The notes under the pieces are model-generated. The model saw only the letters and a program-made list of their open reading frames with translations. It had not been told where the DNA came from and did not search any database. This document shows, in pieces, positions 60,645 to 64,000 of a stretch of DNA of 64,000 nt. The stretch is taken from contig CAVQWT010000006.1 in NCBI GenBank assembly GCA_963717705.1, forward strand, positions 186,001 to 250,000, given 5' to 3'. Source of the stretch: CAVQWT01 sp963717705. Its GTDB lineage: Bacteria > Pseudomonadota > Gammaproteobacteria > Burkholderiales > Casimicrobiaceae. Both the position numbers and the translations under genes were made by a program. How positions within the stretch are numbered: position 1 is the stretch's first letter; each line of letters starts with the position of its first letter.

Positions 60645-62375
60645 CTAGGCCCGCCCGCCGGCGGCGTGCCAGCCCTTGGGAATCGACGCCAGCAGCCGCT
60701 GCGTGTACGCCTCGCGCGGGTTGCGGTAGAGCTCGTCGGAATTGGCGGTCTCGACGATGCGCCCCTCGCTCATCACCATCACCTGGTCGGAGATGTACTT
60801 GACCACGGCGAGATCGTGCGAGATGAAGATGTACGAAAGGCCGAACTCGTCCTGCAGGTCCTGCAGCAGGTTCAGCACCTGCGCCTGCACCGACACGTCG
60901 AGCGCCGACACCGACTCGTCGCAGATCAGGATGTCCGGCTTCATCGTCAGGCAGCGCGCGATGGCGATCCGCTGCCGCTGGCCGCCGGAGAACTCGTGCG
61001 GGTACTTGTAGAACGAGACCTCGGGCAGGCCGACCTTGGCGAGCAGCTCGAACGCGCGGTCGGTGCGGTCCTGCGCGCCGGTGCCGATGCCGTGGATGTC
61101 CATCGGCTCGACCAGGATCTGGCCGACGGTGAAGCGCGGGTTGAGCGAGGCGTAGGGATTCTGGAAGATGATCTGGATCCGCCGCTTGTACTCCATGAAC
61201 TCGCGCGGCGACAGCGCCAGGAGGTCGCGGCCCTCGAAGATCGCCTCGCCCGACGTCGCCTCGTGCAGGCGCATCAGCGTGAGCCCGACGGTCGTCTTGC
61301 CGGAGCCTGACTCGCCGACGAGGCCGAGCGTCTTGCCCTTGGCCAGCCGGAACGACACGCCCTCGACCGCCTTGAACTCGCGCTTGCCGAACAGGCCTTC
61401 GCGCGACCAGAAGCTCTTGCCCAGGTTCTTGACGTCGAGGACGACGGCGTCGCCGGGCACGACGCCGCGCGGCCGGTCCTCCATGTGCTGCGGGCCGTGC
61501 GCGGTGCCGCCCATGTAGTCCTCGATCACCGGCAGCCGCACGGGCCGCCGGTCGAGCTGCGGCCGGCACTGCAGCAGCGCCTTCGTGTACGGGTCCTGCG
61601 GGCGCTCGAACACGTCGCGGGCGGGCCCCTGCTCGCGGATCTCGCCGTCGCGCATCACCACCACGTGGTCGGCGATCTCGCCGACCACGGCGAGGTCGTG
61701 GGTGATGAACAGCACCGACATCTGGTGCTTCTTCTGCAGCGCGGCGATCAGGTCGAGGATCTGCTTCTGGATGGTGACGTCGAGCGCGGTCGTCGGCTCG
61801 TCGGCGATCAGCAGCTTCGGCTCGCAGGCGATGGCCATCGCGATCATCACGCGCTGCTGCTGGCCGCCGGACATCTGCGACGGGAACTTGTCGACGCTGC
61901 GCTCGGGCTCGGGGATCCCGACCTCGTCGAGCACCTCGATCGCGCGCTTGCGCGCGGCTGCGCCGGCCAGCCCACGGTGCAGCTTCAGCACCTCCATCAG
62001 CTGGTAGCCGACGGTGAACACGGGGTTCAGCGACGTCATCGGCTCCTGGAAGATCATCGAGATGTCGGCGCCGCGCAGGCTGCGGAGGTCGGAGCGCGAA
62101 TACTGCGTGAGGTTGCGCCCGCCGTAGAGGATCTCGCTGTCCTTGCCGACGATCGAGTTCTCCGGCGGCAGCAGGCCGAGGATCGCGAGCGAGGTCACGC
62201 TCTTGCCGGAGCCGGACTCACCGACCAGCGCGACGGTGCTGTTGCGCGGGATGTCGAAGGAGACCCGCTTCACCGCGTCGAAGGTCGTGTGCTTGTCGAT
62301 GTGGAACGAGACCGACAGGTTGCGGACGCGGACCAGCGGGTCGAGGGTGTTGCTGCTGCTGTTGGCGTTGTTCAT
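60645..62375 (-). CDS. ABC transporter ATP-binding protein, tandem domains (YejF-like)
   Basis: A 576-residue protein with two full ATPase domains: Walker A GESGSGKSVTSLAILGLLP and GESGSGKTTVGLTLMRLH; signature MSGGQQQRVMIAMAIAC and FSGGQRQRIAIARCLT. It is a fused DppD/DppF-type oligopeptide or microcin C importer ATPase, as YejF. Follows the permease gene by four bases. Confidence 0.95.
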   Translation of the reverse strand: MNNANSSSNTLDPLVRVRNLSVSFHIDKHTTFDAVKRVSFDIPRNSTVALVGESGSGKSVTSLAILGLLPPENSIVGKDSEILYGGRNLTQYSRSDLRSLRGADISMIFQEPMTSLNPVFTVGYQLMEVLKLHRGLAGAAARKRAIEVLDEVGIPEPERSVDKFPSQMSGGQQQRVMIAMAIACEPKLLIADEPTTALDVTIQKQILDLIAALQKKHQMSVLFITHDLAVVGEIADHVVVMRDGEIREQGPARDVFERPQDPYTKALLQCRPQLDRRPVRLPVIEDYMGGTAHGPQHMEDRPRGVVPGDAVVLDVKNLGKSFWSREGLFGKREFKAVEGVSFRLAKGKTLGLVGESGSGKTTVGLTLMRLHEATSGEAIFEGRDLLALSPREFMEYKRRIQIIFQNPYASLNPRFTVGQILVEPMDIHGIGTGAQDRTDRAFELLAKVGLPEVSFYKYPHEFSGGQRQRIAIARCLTMKPDILICDESVSALDVSVQAQVLNLLQDLQDEFGLSYIFISHDLAVVKYISDQVMVMSEGRIVETANSDELYRNPREAYTQRLLASIPKGWHAAGGRA

Positions 62376-62379
62376 GGCG

Positions 62380-63654
62380 TCAGGACCCGGCCTTGCCCTT
62401 GAGTTTCGGATCGAGCGCGTCGCGCAGCGCGTCGGTGAACAGGCTGAACGCGGTGACCAGCAGCGCCATCGCGGTGCCGGCGGCGGCGAGCTGCCACCAC
62501 TTGCCGAGGATCAGCTCGTTCTGCGCCTCGTTGAGCATCGACCCCCACGACACCACGTCGACCGGCACCCCGAAGCCCAGGAACGACAGGATGACCTCGG
62601 CCTTGATGAAGCCGACGGCGTAGATCGACAGCTGCACCAGCACGACGTGGCTGACGTTCGGGAAGATGTGGACGAACATCCGCCGCACGTTCGACGCGCC
62701 GATCGCGTCGGCCGCCTGCACGTACTCGCGCGCCTTGTGCTTCAGGTACTCGCCGCGGATCAGCCGGAAGGTGCCCGTCCACCCGGTGAGGCCCAGGATG
62801 AGCACGATGGTGAGGATGCCCTTCTGCTGCAGCACCGCCGCCACCGCCAGGATCAGCAGCAGGTAGGGGATCGAGCTGAACACGCTGAAGAACCAGTTGA
62901 GCGCGTCGTCGACCCAGCCGCCGTAGTAGCCGGCGAACGCGCCGAGGACGGTGCCGATGAAGGTCGCGACCAGCGCCGCCGCGAGGCCGACGAAGATCGA
63001 AGTCTCCGAGCCCTTGATCGTCTTGGCGAGCACGTCGCGGCCCCACTTGTCGCCGCCGAACGGCAGCGTCGCGGCGCGCACCTCGGTCGGCGCCGCCGCG
63101 GCGCCGGCCTGGCCCGCCTTGGCGTTGATGTCGGCCATGACGTCGGCGAGCGGATCGACGCTCTTGCCGGCGCCCGCCGGGGCGACCTTCTGCGCGTCGA
63201 TTTCCTTCATCACGTCGGCGAGCGGGTCGACGACCTTCGACTCGCCCGCGGCGGGGGCCGCGGCGCCGGCCGCCGCCGCCGGCTTGTCGCCCCTGAGCTC
63301 GGCGATGACGTCGCCGATGGGGTCGACGACGTCCGAGGTGTACGCCGCCGCCGGGACCGGCGCCGGCGCCGCGCCGGCGGGCGCGGCCGGCGTGCCGGCC
63401 TCGATGTCGGCGCCGATGAACGACGGCGGCGCGTAGTTGACGCCGGTCTCCTTCGACCAGTCCCTGGCGATCAGGCCGGCGGCCGACAGGATCATCAGCA
63501 CGAAGAACGCGACGACGATGGCGAGCGACACCATGCCGACGTGGTCAGACTTGAGCCGCTTCCAGGCCAGCGCCCACAGCCCCGGCGAGACGGAGTGCGG
63601 GATATCGCGCGGGGCGGGGCGGGCGGGCGGCATCGCCGCGACGTTGGTGGCCAT
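62380..63654 (-). CDS. ABC transporter permease (YejE/OppC-like) with VDPLADV repeats
   Basis: A 424-residue permease: N-terminal helix (about 42-62), a long periplasmic insert, then five helices with the EAA-type loop (AREYVQAADAIGASNVRRMFVHIFPN). The insert (residues about 85-190) is Ala/Pro-rich and has three VDP(L/I)xDV(M/I) copies at 110-120, 142-152 and 166-176, making it about 80 residues longer than the E. coli relative. The insert repeats are unusual and absent from ordinary OppC. Confidence 0.93.
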   Translation of the reverse strand: MATNVAAMPPARPAPRDIPHSVSPGLWALAWKRLKSDHVGMVSLAIVVAFFVLMILSAAGLIARDWSKETGVNYAPPSFIGADIEAGTPAAPAGAAPAPVPAAAYTSDVVDPIGDVIAELRGDKPAAAAGAAAPAAGESKVVDPLADVMKEIDAQKVAPAGAGKSVDPLADVMADINAKAGQAGAAAAPTEVRAATLPFGGDKWGRDVLAKTIKGSETSIFVGLAAALVATFIGTVLGAFAGYYGGWVDDALNWFFSVFSSIPYLLLILAVAAVLQQKGILTIVLILGLTGWTGTFRLIRGEYLKHKAREYVQAADAIGASNVRRMFVHIFPNVSHVVLVQLSIYAVGFIKAEVILSFLGFGVPVDVVSWGSMLNEAQNELILGKWWQLAAAGTAMALLVTAFSLFTDALRDALDPKLKGKAGS

Positions 63655-63663
63655 CGCCGCCCC

Positions 63664-64000
63664 CTACTTGAGCTGCACCCGCGGGTCGACTGCCTTGTAC
63701 AGCAGGTCCGCGAGCAGGTTGGTGAGGATGGTGGCGAACGCGACGTAGACGGTGATCGCCTTGATCACCGGGAAGTCGGAACGCTCGACGGCGAGGATGA
63801 CCTCGCGGCCGATGCCCGGAATCGAGAAGAAGCGCTCGATCAGGAACGAGCCCAGCAAGAGGCCGGGCAGCCCCGCCATCAGGTGCGTGATGATCGGGAT
63901 CGACGCGTTGCGCAGCACGTGGATCCACATGATGCGGTTTTCGGACAGCCCCTTGGCGCGGGCGGTGCGCACGTAGTCCTGGTTGATCTCGTCGAGCACG
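63664..64000 (-). CDS. ABC transporter permease (YejB/OppB-like), partial
   Basis: The 3' end of an inner-membrane permease; the 5' end lies outside the window. The visible 112 residues include the EAA loop motif (DEINQDYVRTARAKGLSENRIMWIHVLRNASIPII) and the final two helices. It precedes the YejE-like gene by nine bases, matching yejB-yejE-yejF order. Confidence 0.92.
   Translation of the reverse strand, partial: VLDEINQDYVRTARAKGLSENRIMWIHVLRNASIPIITHLMAGLPGLLLGSFLIERFFSIPGIGREVILAVERSDFPVIKAITVYVAFATILTNLLADLLYKAVDPRVQLK

Overview
The window is about 70% G+C and carries gene orders typical of Betaproteobacteria, most likely a Burkholderiales-type lineage: ilvB-ilvH-ilvC-psd-pssA-leuA, sigma factor-DUF3619-DUF3106-RDD, a complete cbb3 oxidase cluster next to fnr, a betaproteobacterial proteasome homologue (BPH), and exosortase H. 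Species cannot be fixed from the sequence alone. Nearly all of it looks like chromosomal housekeeping or physiology DNA. I found no rRNA, tRNA, CRISPR array, insertion sequence, phage or integron.

Layout. 0-8.5 kb: bactofilin, then branched-chain amino-acid and phospholipid genes on the minus strand, with a short leucine-run leader peptide and its own promoter before leuA. 8.6-16 kb: sigma-factor cluster, DMT transporter, pyrophosphatase with a lysine-rich tail, gamma carbonic anhydrase-like protein, DUF2807 protein and an unknown protein. 15.3-26.3 kb: microaerobic respiration block (SafE-like protein, fnr, a Cys-rich membrane protein, fixH, ccoG, ccoPQON, ccoS, ccoI, universal stress protein) with three FNR boxes. 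26.4-32.6 kb: proS, lytic transglycosylase, gluQ, BPH, hslO, PaiB-like protein, hslR. 32.6-41.8 kb: MerR-type regulator, PilZ-like protein, acyl-CoA synthetase, exosortase H pair, amidase, tsaE, queG. 41.8-46.8 kb: type II secretion gspF, gspE, gspD. 47-49 kb: membrane protein and an ECF sigma factor with a membrane partner. 49-56.4 kb: tonB-exbD-exbD-exbB, two small exported proteins, and a TonB-dependent receptor fused to an OmpA peptidoglycan-binding domain. 56.6-64 kb: two GNAT acetyltransferases, tldD/tldE, and a YejBEF-like peptide ABC transporter cut by the window edge.

The most notable items are the receptor-OmpA fusion beside its own energising complex, the leuA leader peptide that appears to start at the transcription start, class II FNR promoter geometry at ccoN (inside ccoS) and at usp, and two single-base frameshifts (ccoN and gspE) in otherwise intact genes, both next to a GGATC sequence, which look more like sequence errors than decay. 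Start codons and promoters were judged by eye. No database search was run, so family names rest on recognised motifs and gene order.
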